Source: Variovorax sp. ZS18.2.2 | GTDB lineage: Bacteria > Pseudomonadota > Gammaproteobacteria > Burkholderiales > Burkholderiaceae_C | Direction of reading: 5' to 3' | Assembly: GCF_024701975.1 (NCBI RefSeq) | Contig: NZ_JANLNM010000003.1 | Location: 558,001 to 622,000, forward strand | Length of the DNA stretch: 64,000 bases | In this document: positions 52,955-61,430 of the stretch, in pieces | Position numbering within the stretch: position 1 is the stretch's first letter | Layout: every line of letters begins with the position of its first letter | The notes under the pieces: generated by a model | The model's input: the letters and a program-made list of their open reading frames with translations, nothing else | What the model was told of the DNA's origin: nothing | Database searches by the model: none | Translations under genes and position numbers: made by a program

Positions 52955-53854
52955 ATGGCCAGGCAGATCGGCTTTGTCGGCCTGGGGTCGATGGGTTCCG
53001 CCATTGCGCGCAACCTGATCGACGACGGCCACACGCTTCACGTCTTCAACCGCAGCCCGGCAGCCGCGGAGCCATTGCGCCAAGCGGGCGCCAGCGTTGC
53101 GGCAAGCGCCGCCGAGGCCGCACGCACGGCTGATGTCGTCTTCACGATGGTGGCGGACGACGCGGCCGCGAACGCCATCACCTTCGGCGAGGCCGGCCTG
53201 CTCGCCGGCCTGAAACCAGGCGCGCTGCACATCGCCATGAGCACCATCAGCGTGGCAACCGCACGGGAGCTCGCGGCAAGGCATCGCGAGGCAGGCATCG
53301 GCTTCGTCTCGGCACCGGTGTTCGGCAGGCCGGACGCGGCCGCCGCGCGCAAGCTCTTCATCATGGCGGCAGGCCCGGACGAGGACCTGGAAGTCGCCGT
53401 GCCTCTGCTGGAGCAGCTCGGCCAGTCGATAGGCATCGTGGGCACGGACCCGTCGCAAGCCAACCTGGTGAAGCTGATCGGCAACTTCATGCTCTCGGTC
53501 GTGATCGAGACCTTGGGCGAGGCCTGCGCGGTGGCAGGCAGGGCGGGCATCGATCCGATGCATCTGGTCGATCTGCTGACCAGCGCGAACTTCAACGCGC
53601 CCCCGTACAAGATCTACGGCGCCTTGATTGCGTCGCAACGCTTCGAGCCCGCCGGCTTTTCGCTGCCTCTCGGGCAGAAGGACAACCGCCTGATGCTGGC
53701 CGCCGCCGAAGCGCTGGGCGTGTCGATGCCGCTGGCGAGCCTGGTGCGCGACCGCTTCCTTGCGGCGCGCTCGCACGGTGCGGGCGAAGGGCACGACTGG
53801 TCCGCCATCGCGCTGTGCGCGCTCGCGGAGGCGGGTCTGGACAAGCGTCGGTGA
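52955..53854 (+). CDS. NAD(P)-dependent dehydrogenase of the 3-hydroxyisobutyrate dehydrogenase family
   Basis: Encodes 299 residues: N-terminal Rossmann fold GFVGLGSMGSAIARNLIDDGH with an Arg after the second beta strand (FNRSPAAAE) suggesting NADPH, the substrate loop STISVATARELAARH, and the catalytic Lys in ANLVKLIGNFML. It follows the aldo/keto reductase by four bases. Substrates of this family are beta-hydroxy acids such as tartronate semialdehyde/glycerate or hydroxyisobutyrate; the exact one is not clear. Confidence 0.93.
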   Translation: MARQIGFVGLGSMGSAIARNLIDDGHTLHVFNRSPAAAEPLRQAGASVAASAAEAARTADVVFTMVADDAAANAITFGEAGLLAGLKPGALHIAMSTISVATARELAARHREAGIGFVSAPVFGRPDAAAARKLFIMAAGPDEDLEVAVPLLEQLGQSIGIVGTDPSQANLVKLIGNFMLSVVIETLGEACAVAGRAGIDPMHLVDLLTSANFNAPPYKIYGALIASQRFEPAGFSLPLGQKDNRLMLAAAEALGVSMPLASLVRDRFLAARSHGAGEGHDWSAIALCALAEAGLDKRR

Positions 53855-53859
53855 CGGCC

Positions 53860-54072
53860 ATGAAGCCTCAGCTCGTCGTTGCCGCAGCTGCCTTTCTGGT
53901 GGGGCTGTGCTTCATGGCCTCCGGCCGGAAACTGTGCAGCTACGGCTGCTGGGTCGACGACGCGATCGGGCTGCTGTTGCCTGCTTCGTGGCAATGGCTC
54001 ACGGGCGGGCTGCCATGGATTGCGGTGGGCGTGCTGCTGGCCGCACACGCGATGCGATCCCACACCAAATGA
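53860..54072 (+). CDS. Small two-helix membrane protein
   Basis: A 70-residue protein with two hydrophobic segments (about residues 4-20 and 45-63) and two Cys residues in LCSYGCWVDD between them. It starts 5 bases after the dehydrogenase stop (a GTG at 53851 overlapping that stop is an alternative). Family not recognised; the operon position suggests it is a real gene. Confidence 0.6.
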   Translation: MKPQLVVAAAAFLVGLCFMASGRKLCSYGCWVDDAIGLLLPASWQWLTGGLPWIAVGVLLAAHAMRSHTK

Positions 54073-54107
54073 AGCGCGGCGTGCGCTTGCCTCAACTTCA
54101 AAGACTC

Positions 54108-54677
54108 ATGACCGACAACGCTCTCAAGCCCCGCCTTCTCGGCATCTCCGGCAGCCTGCGAAAGGGCTCCTTCAATACCGCCATCCTCGCGAGCCTTGGA
54201 GCATCCGTCGAAGAGCGCGCAACCCTGCAGATCCTGCCGTTGAACGACCTGCCACCCTACGACCAGGATGCCGATACCACCACCCCGCCGGATGCGGTGA
54301 TCCGTCTGCGTGCGGCCATCGACTCGGCGGACGGGCTGGTGATTGCATCGCCCGAATACAACCACAGCATCTCCGGCGTGCTGAAGAACGCGCTCGACTG
54401 GGCATCGCGTCCCTTCGGCCAGTCGGCGCTGAGCGGCAAGCCCGTGCTCACGCTGACTTCGTCCACCGCATTCACTGGCGGCGTGCGCGCGCAGGCCCAG
54501 CTGACCGAAGTGCTGACCGCGATCGCGGCGAGGCTGGTGCACCGGCCGCAGACGGTCATCGGCTCGGCCCACCAGAAGATCGTGGAAGGCCGGCTCGTCG
54601 ACGAGGCCACGCTGGGGTTTCTGCAGGACGGCGTCGACGACCTTCTGCGGCTGATCCGGCGTGGCTCCGCTGCCTGA
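54108..54677 (+). CDS. NADPH-dependent FMN reductase
   Basis: Encodes 189 residues of a flavodoxin-like FMN reductase. The FMN phosphate loop is GISGSLRKGSFNTAIL; SPEYNHSISGVLKNALDW is the hallmark of this family. It reduces FMN or quinones with NADPH. Last gene of the LysR-controlled operon. An earlier ATG at 54069 overlaps the previous stop (ATGA) and would add 13 residues; the start at 54108 gives the usual family N-terminus. Confidence 0.92.
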   Translation: MTDNALKPRLLGISGSLRKGSFNTAILASLGASVEERATLQILPLNDLPPYDQDADTTTPPDAVIRLRAAIDSADGLVIASPEYNHSISGVLKNALDWASRPFGQSALSGKPVLTLTSSTAFTGGVRAQAQLTEVLTAIAARLVHRPQTVIGSAHQKIVEGRLVDEATLGFLQDGVDDLLRLIRRGSAA

Positions 54678-54737
54678 AACCCGACGACCAGATCCCGCCT
54701 GGTTTCGGAGTTCGGTCACGCAACTCCAGCAAACCGC

Positions 54738-55208
54738 ATGAACTCTCAGGCGACCGACGACGCATCGCTCGACCGTACGCCAGTGGAAGGCTGGAGCGAG
54801 GCCGGCGACGTGGCTTTCCACGTGCGCGAGCCGGCCGCGCGCTCGGTGTCGGTCACCACCGTCGCGGTGCGCGAGGGCATCGACCCCGAGGCGCTGCGCA
54901 CGCTGGCGCGAGAGCGCTTCCAGGTGGGCATTGCGGGCGGCCTCGGCAGCCTCGCGGGCCGGATCTTTCGCATCGGGCACCTGGGCGATCTCAACGCGCC
55001 GATGGTGCTGGGCTGCCTGGCCGGAGTGGAGGCCGCCATGCAGGCCCGCGGCATTGCACACGGCCCGGGCGTGGCGCGCGCGGTGCATATGCTCGCTGGC
55101 CTCAAGACCACCCCGCCCCCGGGGCCGCTGTGTAGGCGGCCCGCTGCTGCACAACTCAGAACTTGTACTTCACTGTCAGCGTCGCACTGCGCGGCGCCTG
55201 GTAGGTGA
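54738..55208 (+). pseudogene. Remnant of a PLP-dependent alanine-glyoxylate-type aminotransferase
   Basis: About 120 residues (VEGWSEAGDVAFHVREPAARSV, then RFQVGIAGGLGSLAGRIFRIGHLGDLNAPMVLGCLAGVE) match the C-terminal domain of serine/alanine-glyoxylate aminotransferases. The N-terminal large domain with the PLP-binding Lys, about 270 residues, is missing. The reading frame runs on past the expected C-terminus at about 55110 into the 3' end of the opposite TonB receptor gene, so the natural stop is also lost. Probably a deletion relic. Confidence 0.7.
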
Positions 55209-57345
55209 TCTGGCTGTACGCGTCGAACATGCCGTAGTACTTCCTGTTGGTGACATTGTTGATGTTGAGCTGGGCAGACAGCTGCGGGGTGAACTCGTAG
55301 CGCGCCATCAAGCTCACCAGCGCGTAGGCGCCCTGGTCGATCCGCCGCGTCACGCCCAGGGGGTCGACCGTGTTGGTGTAGGTCCGGCCTTGCCAGTTGA
55401 CGCCACCGCCAACGGTCAATGCGTTCCATGCACCGGGCAGGCGGTAGGTGGTGAACAACCGCAGCAGCTTGCGCGGGTAGATGCTGTTCACGTCTTCCCC
55501 GCTCGAGTCCTTCAAGCGGTACTGGGTGTAGCCTGCGCTCACGTTCCAGCCGCGGGCCAGCTCGCCAGTCAGCTCCAGTTCGAAGCCGTTGCTGGTCGCG
55601 CCGTCGGAGGCGCGATACGCGGTTTCAGGCAGACCACCCAGGCCGGTCAGCCGATCGGTGGTGGCAACGGCCAGGTTCTCCTGCTTGATGTGGAACACAG
55701 CGGCCGAAGCGTTGACGCGGCCGTCCAGGAATTCGCCCTTGACACCGGTCTCGAAGCTCTTGCCCTTGATGGGGTCGATGTAGGTGCCGTTGATGTCGCG
55801 TGCGTTCTGCGGCTGGAAGATGTCGGTGTAGCTGGCGTACACCGACAGTTCCTTGCTGACGTCGTAGACAAGGCCCGCGTACGGCGTGACTTCGCTGTTG
55901 TACTTCAGGCGGTACGGGTTGCTGTAGATGTCGTCACCCTTCCTCTGGTAGTTGGTGACGCGCGCGCCGACGATCAGCTTGAGCGGGTCGGTGATGTTGA
56001 AGCGCGCCGCGCCGTAGACGGCGTCTTGCGTGGTCTCGCTCTTGCCGTAGTACTTCAGCGGCCCCCAGACGGGCTCGGGGTACGAACCGGTCCAGTTGTT
56101 GAAGTCGGTCGCCATGCCGAACGACGGCGTGGCGGAGCGGTCGTTGGCGAGGAACTTCTGCTTTGAACTCGTATAGCCGAACGCCAGCTCGTGGTCGCGG
56201 CCGAACAGCTTCACGGTGCCGCTGCCCTGCGCGCTGAAGTCGTCCTGCTTCGTGCGCACGTTGTACGAAGCGGCGAACGCGGACATGCCCAGGCCAGTGT
56301 AGATGCTCGGCGCGCCCGAGAGGTACAGCAGGTACGAATCCGCCTTGCGGTCGCTGCGGTTGTAGCTCAGCTTGAGCTTCCAGTCGTTGGAGAACCGGTG
56401 CTCCAACGAGGCAAAGTAGGTGTCGTAGTCGGTGCTCCAGCGTGTCCAGTCGGCGGCGCTGGTCTTGGAGGTGCCCCAGTTCGTGCGGATGCCCTCGCTG
56501 TACCAAACCGGCAGGCCACCCCACATGGGGCCCTTGGTGTCGAACTTCTGGCGGCTGAAGCCGGCCGTGAGCAGCGTGCGGGGACCCAGGTCGGCCTCGA
56601 AGGTGGCGAAGAGGGTGCTGTTGTTGGTGCTCAGTCCGCGGATGTAGCTGTCTTTGTCGGCGTACTCGCCGACGATGCGGGCGCGCACCGTCTTGGCTTC
56701 ATTCAGCGGCGTCGACAGATCGAACATCGCACGGCGCTCGTTCCAGCTGCCGACATCCAGTTCGACGCTGCCCGTAAACACTTTGCTGGTGGCGCGCTTG
56801 CGCACCAGGTTGATGGCCGCCGACGGGTCGCCGGCGCCGGTGGTAAGGCCCGTTGCGCCGCGCACCACTTCCACACGGTCGTAGGTGGCGAGGCTGGTGA
56901 AGACTTCACCCGAGCTCCATGGCTGCTCCCAGGTGGTGGGCACGCCGTCGATCAGCAGGGTGTTGATGTCGAAACCCCGCGCGGTGAACTGGCCCCGGCT
57001 GGTTTCGTACTGGTTGACGGACACACCGGTCGTGTTGTTGATGACGTCGGTGATGGTCTGCAGGCGTTGGTCGTCGATGCGCTGCCTGGTCACAACGGTC
57101 ACGGACTGCGGCGTTTCGCGCAGGCTCATGCTCAGCGGAGTGGCCGTTTTGGATGCGCCCGTCGTGTAGGAGCCCGTGCCCTCCGTCGTCTCGGTCTGCC
57201 CGGTGGCCTCCACCGTGATGGCAGGAAGCGTGTCCTTGGTCTCCTGCGCCGCCACCAATGCCGGAATGGCCATGGCAATGCACATGCTGAGCTGTGTGAG
57301 CCGGCCGCGTGCATCGGAATGGAACGGCTTGTTTACCCTCTTCAT
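55156..57345 (-). CDS. TonB-dependent siderophore receptor
   Basis: Encodes 729 residues: signal peptide (about 1-35), a TonB box-like segment (DTLPAITVEATG), a plug domain (SLRETPQSVTVVTRQRIDDQ, VRGATGLTTGAGDPSAAINLVRK) and a 22-strand barrel ending in the aromatic residue of LTVKYKF. There is no STN signalling extension. This is the ferrisiderophore class that includes FpvA/FhuE-like receptors; the specific siderophore is unknown. AGGA lies 8 bases before the start, and a Fur box lies about 100 bases upstream. No siderophore synthesis genes are adjacent. Confidence 0.94.
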   Translation of the reverse strand: MKRVNKPFHSDARGRLTQLSMCIAMAIPALVAAQETKDTLPAITVEATGQTETTEGTGSYTTGASKTATPLSMSLRETPQSVTVVTRQRIDDQRLQTITDVINNTTGVSVNQYETSRGQFTARGFDINTLLIDGVPTTWEQPWSSGEVFTSLATYDRVEVVRGATGLTTGAGDPSAAINLVRKRATSKVFTGSVELDVGSWNERRAMFDLSTPLNEAKTVRARIVGEYADKDSYIRGLSTNNSTLFATFEADLGPRTLLTAGFSRQKFDTKGPMWGGLPVWYSEGIRTNWGTSKTSAADWTRWSTDYDTYFASLEHRFSNDWKLKLSYNRSDRKADSYLLYLSGAPSIYTGLGMSAFAASYNVRTKQDDFSAQGSGTVKLFGRDHELAFGYTSSKQKFLANDRSATPSFGMATDFNNWTGSYPEPVWGPLKYYGKSETTQDAVYGAARFNITDPLKLIVGARVTNYQRKGDDIYSNPYRLKYNSEVTPYAGLVYDVSKELSVYASYTDIFQPQNARDINGTYIDPIKGKSFETGVKGEFLDGRVNASAAVFHIKQENLAVATTDRLTGLGGLPETAYRASDGATSNGFELELTGELARGWNVSAGYTQYRLKDSSGEDVNSIYPRKLLRLFTTYRLPGAWNALTVGGGVNWQGRTYTNTVDPLGVTRRIDQGAYALVSLMARYEFTPQLSAQLNINNVTNRKYYGMFDAYSQITYQAPRSATLTVKYKF

Positions 57346-57447
57346 CTTGTGTGTCCTGTTGGAAAGCGCTGCTGAAAAACTCGGAATCCCGATCTCCAGC
57401 CCACTCTGCCGAGCGACATAGTTCACTAAAGGATTCAAAGATTAATC

Positions 57448-57466
57448 AATAATGATACTCATTTAC
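57448..57466 (-). promoter_or_regulatory. Fur box upstream of the siderophore receptor
   Basis: On the plus strand, AATAATGATACTCATTTAC matches the 19-base Fur consensus at 15 positions. It lies 103 bases before the receptor start, in an AT-rich stretch fitting the promoter. Iron-replete cells would repress the receptor. Confidence 0.8.
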
Positions 57467-57818
57467 AATTGAAAATATGGTCGGCTGAGATGCCCGTTGG
57501 CAACACGCAACGCACGCCAATTTCCTCCTCACTCTTGAAGTAGCTCATTCATCGGCGCTGGAGGCGAGCGCGTCGGCGACAGCACTGAGCCCGGGCTCAT
57601 TGCACGAAGTGGGCTGCGCGAGCTTGAAGATGTGGAGGCCGAAAGCCGAGGTCATCGGGGGCCACAAGCGGCGGTGCGCCTGTATACGGGCTGGGGTTTG
57701 GTTGGCTTGCACCGGCAGGGCTAGCCCAAGCAACGCGCCAAGCCTACGGTGCCCTAGACCGTACACGCAGACCGTGCCTGTACAAAGCGGGCCAAGGTGG
57801 CCCAACTGAGCACGAGAA

Positions 57819-57848
57819 GAAAAGGGGGTAAAAGAAAAGGGGGTAAAA
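57819..57848 (+). repeat. Two tandem copies of GAAAAGGGGGTAAAA
   Basis: Two perfect adjacent 15-base copies of GAAAAGGGGGTAAAA (57819-57833 and 57834-57848), about 290 bases upstream of the integrase. Such short direct repeats can be integrase arm sites or binding sites for an excisionase, but here that is a guess. Confidence 0.7.
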
Positions 57849-58067
57849 CACCCGTACTGTCCGCAAACCCGCATGGATATCGGGTTGCCGGCGGAGAGTG
57901 TGGCCGCCATATTATAAAAACAATGCCGCCCGATAGCAACCAGCAAAGTACAAAAAACCTTTGGCCGCAAGCACTTGCAAAAAGCCAGCACCCAATAAAG
58001 CCCAACAGGGGTTTTTGTCGTCCAGCTCAAATAATGGGCAAAAGCATAGGCATGTTTTTAGGGCTGC

Positions 58068-58092
58068 ATTTGGTAAAATTGGTCTACCAAAT
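58068..58092 (+). promoter_or_regulatory. Inverted repeat over the likely integrase promoter
   Basis: ATTTGGTA (58068-58075) and TACCAAAT (58085-58092) are perfect 8-base arms around 9 bases, 50 bases before the integrase start. The hexamer TAAAAT (58074-58079) inside could be the -10 element, so a protein bound here would control integrase expression. Confidence 0.5.
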
Positions 58093-58141
58093 TGCACCGT
58101 AAAGGGCACCCGCCCAACAAGGCGCAGCTACGCCCAAAAAC

Positions 58142-59410
58142 ATGACCCGCCACAACCTTTTAACCATTACCAACCTCCGAACCAAAGCAAAAACGCCCGG
58201 CTACCACCTCGACGGCCGGGGCCTGTACCTCAGGGTGGCCCCAGGGGGAAGCCAAGCCTGGATCTTGCGCTACACCTACCTTGGCCGCACCCGCGACATG
58301 GGGCTGGGCTCCCTGGCCGATGTGAGCCTGGCACGCGCCCGTGAACGCGCCCAAGAACATCGCATCCAAATCGCCGAAGGTATTGACCCTATCCAGTACC
58401 GCGAGCAAAAGAGAATCGAAATCAAGGCCACCGCCATTCAATTAGAACAAGACAGCGTGACGTTCAAAGCATGCGCCGAGGAATACCACAAGGAACATGC
58501 CGGCGATTGGAAAAACGCCAAGCACAAGGACCAATGGATCAATACGCTGACCACCTATGCCTTTCCGCATTTCGGAAGGCTCCCAATTCGCGAGGTTGGC
58601 AAACACGAAATCCTGAAAGCATTGACGCCAATTTGGAGGGAAAAAGCGGAAACAGCCGACCGCCTTTTGCAAAGAATTCGCAAAGTGCTGAATTACGGCG
58701 CGGCCAAGGACTATTGCCGTGGTGTAGACGGCGAATTCTGGGCACAAGTCCGGATCGCCCTGGGTGCCAACGAGAAAGCACGGAAGGTGGAGCACCACCC
58801 GTCTTGCCCGCATCCGCAGATCGGGGCACTGCTGGCCCGAGTGCGCGCCAGCACGGCCACCGCCACCGTGCAGATGGCCTTCGAGTTCGGCGTGCTGACG
58901 GCTGCCCGCTCGGGCGAGATACGCGGCGCCCGCTGGTCGGAGTTCGATGCCTCGCTCGGCAACTGGACGATCCCTCCAGAGCGCATGAAGGCAGGGCGCG
59001 AGCATCGGGTGCCGTTGTCGAACCGGGCTACCGAAGTGCTGCAGGCTGCGCGCGCCCTGCAGGCTGAGTGGGAAGCAGAAGGCAGCGCCGCAGCGCGGGG
59101 TACTGATGCCACCGACTTAGTGTTCCCCTCGCCTCGCGGCAAGACGTACAGCGACATGGTGTTCACACAGCTGCTGCGTCGCCTTGAACAGCCGTACACC
59201 ATGCACGGTTTTCGCGCGACCTTCCGTACCTGGGGCATGGACAACACCCAGTACCCCGCCGAGATGCTGGAGTTTGCACTGGCGCACTTGGTGGGCGACC
59301 AGACGGTACGTGCCTACGCCCGTAGCGACATGGTGGAAAAGCGCCGGCAGCTGATGGAAGACTGGGCTGCGTACATCGTGGGGCAAGCTGGTGAGCCCTT
59401 TTCTGAATAA
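58142..59410 (+). CDS. P4-type tyrosine integrase
   Basis: Encodes 422 residues. The N-terminal arm-binding domain (DUF4102 type; GYHLDGRGLYLRVAPGGSQAW) is followed by a SAM-like core-binding domain (about 105-190) and the catalytic domain with Arg256 (AARSGEI), His355 and Arg358 (HGFR), His382 (LAH) and the nucleophile Tyr392 (RAYARSD). All catalytic residues are intact, so it may still be active. The 5' half uses more A/T-ended codons than the 3' half. It marks the left end of a likely genomic island that extends to the right. Confidence 0.95.
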   Translation: MTRHNLLTITNLRTKAKTPGYHLDGRGLYLRVAPGGSQAWILRYTYLGRTRDMGLGSLADVSLARARERAQEHRIQIAEGIDPIQYREQKRIEIKATAIQLEQDSVTFKACAEEYHKEHAGDWKNAKHKDQWINTLTTYAFPHFGRLPIREVGKHEILKALTPIWREKAETADRLLQRIRKVLNYGAAKDYCRGVDGEFWAQVRIALGANEKARKVEHHPSCPHPQIGALLARVRASTATATVQMAFEFGVLTAARSGEIRGARWSEFDASLGNWTIPPERMKAGREHRVPLSNRATEVLQAARALQAEWEAEGSAAARGTDATDLVFPSPRGKTYSDMVFTQLLRRLEQPYTMHGFRATFRTWGMDNTQYPAEMLEFALAHLVGDQTVRAYARSDMVEKRRQLMEDWAAYIVGQAGEPFSE

Positions 59411-59441
59411 CCCACGATGCTTAGGACAGCGAACTCGATCC

Positions 59442-59777
59442 TCAACGAGCATCCCGACCATCCCCTTCGTCCACGCGACCTCCGGCATCCGAGCCGCTCT
59501 TGGCCTGCAGGTCTTTGAGACATGCGTGAGTCGCGGCATGCGACTTCAGTTCAAGGCAGAGTGCCGCTGCTGCTCGGACAGCCGTCTCCCTGACACGGCG
59601 CTCTGCTGCCGCCGAGACCTGATGCTCCACGAGCCATTTCATGAGTAGCATCATCGCGATCAACAGGCCCACCAGCACGCCGACCAACGTCGCTCGCCAG
59701 CTGCCACGGCGACGGACGGCCAGTGCTGCCGAACCTGGACCGTCTGCCGCTGTCTCTACTGCAACGAGATACCGCAT
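59442..59777 (-). CDS. Small single-pass membrane protein
   Basis: A 111-residue protein with a cytoplasmic N-terminus, one strong transmembrane helix (about residues 29-49) and an Ala/Glu/Arg-rich helical C-terminus. It has no recognised family. It is convergent with the integrase and lies within the island. The start at 59777 is the Met nearest the membrane segment; the frame is open for another 60 codons upstream without hydrophobic or domain features. Confidence 0.5.
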   Translation of the reverse strand: MRYLVAVETAADGPGSAALAVRRRGSWRATLVGVLVGLLIAMMLLMKWLVEHQVSAAAERRVRETAVRAAAALCLELKSHAATHACLKDLQAKSGSDAGGRVDEGDGRDAR

Positions 59778-59975
59778 GGGCGCATCGTTACCGCCACCAC
59801 GAATACGGCGTCGTGGTTGCGACTGCGCGACGGCGACCGGCGACGATTCGCGATTCAGCACAGACTCGTGCCCCAGGGACCATTGCTGGATTTCACTGCA
59901 CGTTCTTTCATATCCCAGCCTACTCACAACTGCGCGCCGCGCAGCTCCGTGGCCCATCCGATGTCTTGCGGATCA

Positions 59976-60479
59976 TCACGCTGCGGTCGCCGTCGGGCTC
60001 GACTTACGCCTTACCATCGAAGTGAATGTCGATCCGTCCCCCGGATGACGTGAGGCGTACCCTGTCATCTGCTCAAGCTGCTTTTGCCGTTCCGCGATCG
60101 CCAACTCTCGCGCGGCCCGTCCGTACCGGCCGACCGAAAAGGCCTTGCTAATGGATTTGCCCGGCTCAACCCTCGTCGCAGCGATCCACATCTGGTTCTT
60201 CCCGCCAGGCTCTTCGCGGAAGTACACCCCGGCCACACCGCTCTTGTTGTCGCGCCGCACGCGCTGGGCGATCTCGCGCTTCAGAACCGGCAGGTGTTCC
60301 CGTACGAGTTGATCCCGATAAACCTGTGCTTTTTTCAACGCAGCTCTACGGCCACCATTTGTATTGAAATAGAAAGCCTTGACCATGCGCACCTTGTCAC
60401 GCCGGATGTCGACGCTCCAGTAGTCGTCGTAGCCGTAGATGCCATACATGGGATTCGGGTTGGGAATGCCTCTAGGCAT
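59976..60479 (-). CDS. AP2/ERF-domain protein on the island
   Basis: Encodes 167 residues. Residues about 79-135 (KSGVAGVYFREEPGGKNQMW, then GKSISKAFSVGRYGRAARELA) resemble the AP2 DNA-binding fold; residues about 12-62 (YGIYGYDDYWSVDIRRDKVR, AALKKAQVYRDQL) look like a second, weaker copy. Bacterial AP2 domains mostly occur in phages and homing HNH endonucleases; no nuclease domain is present here. The start at ATG 60479 is chosen because the domain begins there. It may bind DNA to regulate the island. Confidence 0.7.
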   Translation of the reverse strand: MPRGIPNPNPMYGIYGYDDYWSVDIRRDKVRMVKAFYFNTNGGRRAALKKAQVYRDQLVREHLPVLKREIAQRVRRDNKSGVAGVYFREEPGGKNQMWIAATRVEPGKSISKAFSVGRYGRAARELAIAERQKQLEQMTGYASRHPGDGSTFTSMVRRKSSPTATAA

Positions 60480-60516
60480 TGTGGATATTCCGAAAAAGCA
60501 GCGCCGCTTGTTGAAC

Positions 60517-61011
60517 TCAATTGATCTGCGTGTTGCGCATCTCCATGTTCTCGAAGTTGCTGCCCGTGAAATCCACCTGCTCACCACGCAGACCATCGGC
60601 CTGAATCGTGGTGCCGGTGCATCCGAGCACGGCGACATCGGTCCAGTGGCCGCCATCAAAATTCAAGTCGTTCCACTGGCAGCGATTGAACTGTGAAGCG
60701 CTGATCTGGCTTTGCTGGAACTGTGACTGCGAAAAGGTGCAGTGGGTGAACGTGCATCCAGCGATGGAAATGCCCTCAAAGTCACAAGCAGTGAAGGTGC
60801 AGCCTATGAACTGGCAGCCAGTCCAGCCGGCTTGCTTGAAAGTGGTGGCCGTAAAGCTACTACCGGTGAAAACGGTGGCGGCGAACTGAGCAAGGTTCAG
60901 GTCCAGACCCGCATAGGCGTAACTGTCGGCCATGCCGACAAGGCCCGCCGGTGCTCCTCCAGCGCCTTTGCGCCAAAGATCGTGACCGAAAACGATGACT
61001 TGAGAAGGCAA
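60517..61011 (-). CDS. Pentapeptide-repeat protein, possibly 5'-truncated
   Basis: Encodes 164 residues with about a dozen A(D/N)LxX-like pentapeptides (e.g. FTACDFEGISIAGCTFTHCT), which fold into a right-handed quadrilateral beta helix. The N-terminus (IVFGHDLWRKGAGGAPAG) looks like the middle of a longer protein: the only start is TTG 61011, and an in-frame TGA lies two codons upstream. Pentapeptide proteins occur near type VI secretion effector loci, which fits the RHS gene to the right, but the role here is unknown. Confidence 0.7.
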   Translation of the reverse strand: MPSQVIVFGHDLWRKGAGGAPAGLVGMADSYAYAGLDLNLAQFAATVFTGSSFTATTFKQAGWTGCQFIGCTFTACDFEGISIAGCTFTHCTFSQSQFQQSQISASQFNRCQWNDLNFDGGHWTDVAVLGCTGTTIQADGLRGEQVDFTGSNFENMEMRNTQIN

Positions 61012-61022
61012 TTGTCATGCCC

Positions 61023-61430
61023 TCAATGGAAAACGCAGTCTTGCAATGGAATGTAGTTCGCGCCTGATGAAAACGCGACTGTGCATGTTGCCTTGAATGC
61101 AGCGCCACCACTCAGTGCTTCCATTTTTTCCGCATTAACCGCATCACGAGCGACCAAGCGGGCGAGGACATTGTTTGAACCAGCGACACCCGCCTTGAGC
61201 AAGGCACCGCCTTTTGCACTGTCCGGCCCTCTTTTGAATCCTTGGCTCAGCTCAATCGCCACGCCGCTTATTGATATTCTTTTATCAAACTCAGGAAAAT
61301 CCATCATCAAATAGCCTTCTTTGACGTAACGTTGGTATAGCTTTTCAAGATTGACCTCTTTAGGCATGCGCTCAGCGGCAAAACTGGTGTTGATTGCAAG
61401 AAACAGTAAAGTAAATATAAACTTATGCAT
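61023..61430 (-). CDS. Small exported hypothetical protein
   Basis: Encodes 135 residues with a signal peptide (MHKFIFTLLFLAINTSFA, cleavage before AERM). The mature part has an OB-fold-like pattern (ISISGVAIELSQG, TCTVAFSSG) with two Cys at the C-terminal end that could form a disulfide. GGAGAGGG precedes the ATG at 61430. No firm family; its lower GC content matches the neighbouring toxin/immunity genes. Confidence 0.6.
   Translation of the reverse strand: MHKFIFTLLFLAINTSFAAERMPKEVNLEKLYQRYVKEGYLMMDFPEFDKRISISGVAIELSQGFKRGPDSAKGGALLKAGVAGSNNVLARLVARDAVNAEKMEALSGGAAFKATCTVAFSSGANYIPLQDCVFH

Larger units (their letters stand above)
57346..58141. other. 796-base gap between the siderophore receptor and the integrase
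   Basis: No convincing gene is seen. The left 130 bases hold the receptor promoter and Fur box. A 161-codon open frame on the minus strand (57545-58030) is rich in Cys and unlike known proteins; I do not call it. The middle has a 6-base-stem hairpin (57789-57803), then a 15-base tandem duplication (57819-57848). From about 57,900 the DNA is AT-richer than the rest of the window. It probably holds the integrase promoter and the left end of the mobile element; no tRNA is found. Confidence 0.6.

Noticed and set aside
57789..57803. Hairpin GGGCCA/TGGCCC with a 3-base loop
   Set aside because: Short stem and no T tract on either side; not a convincing terminator or attachment site.
57545..58030. 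Open frame of 161 codons on the minus strand before the integrase
   Set aside because: No recognisable family, odd Cys-rich composition, and no ribosome site; kept only as part of the gap description.
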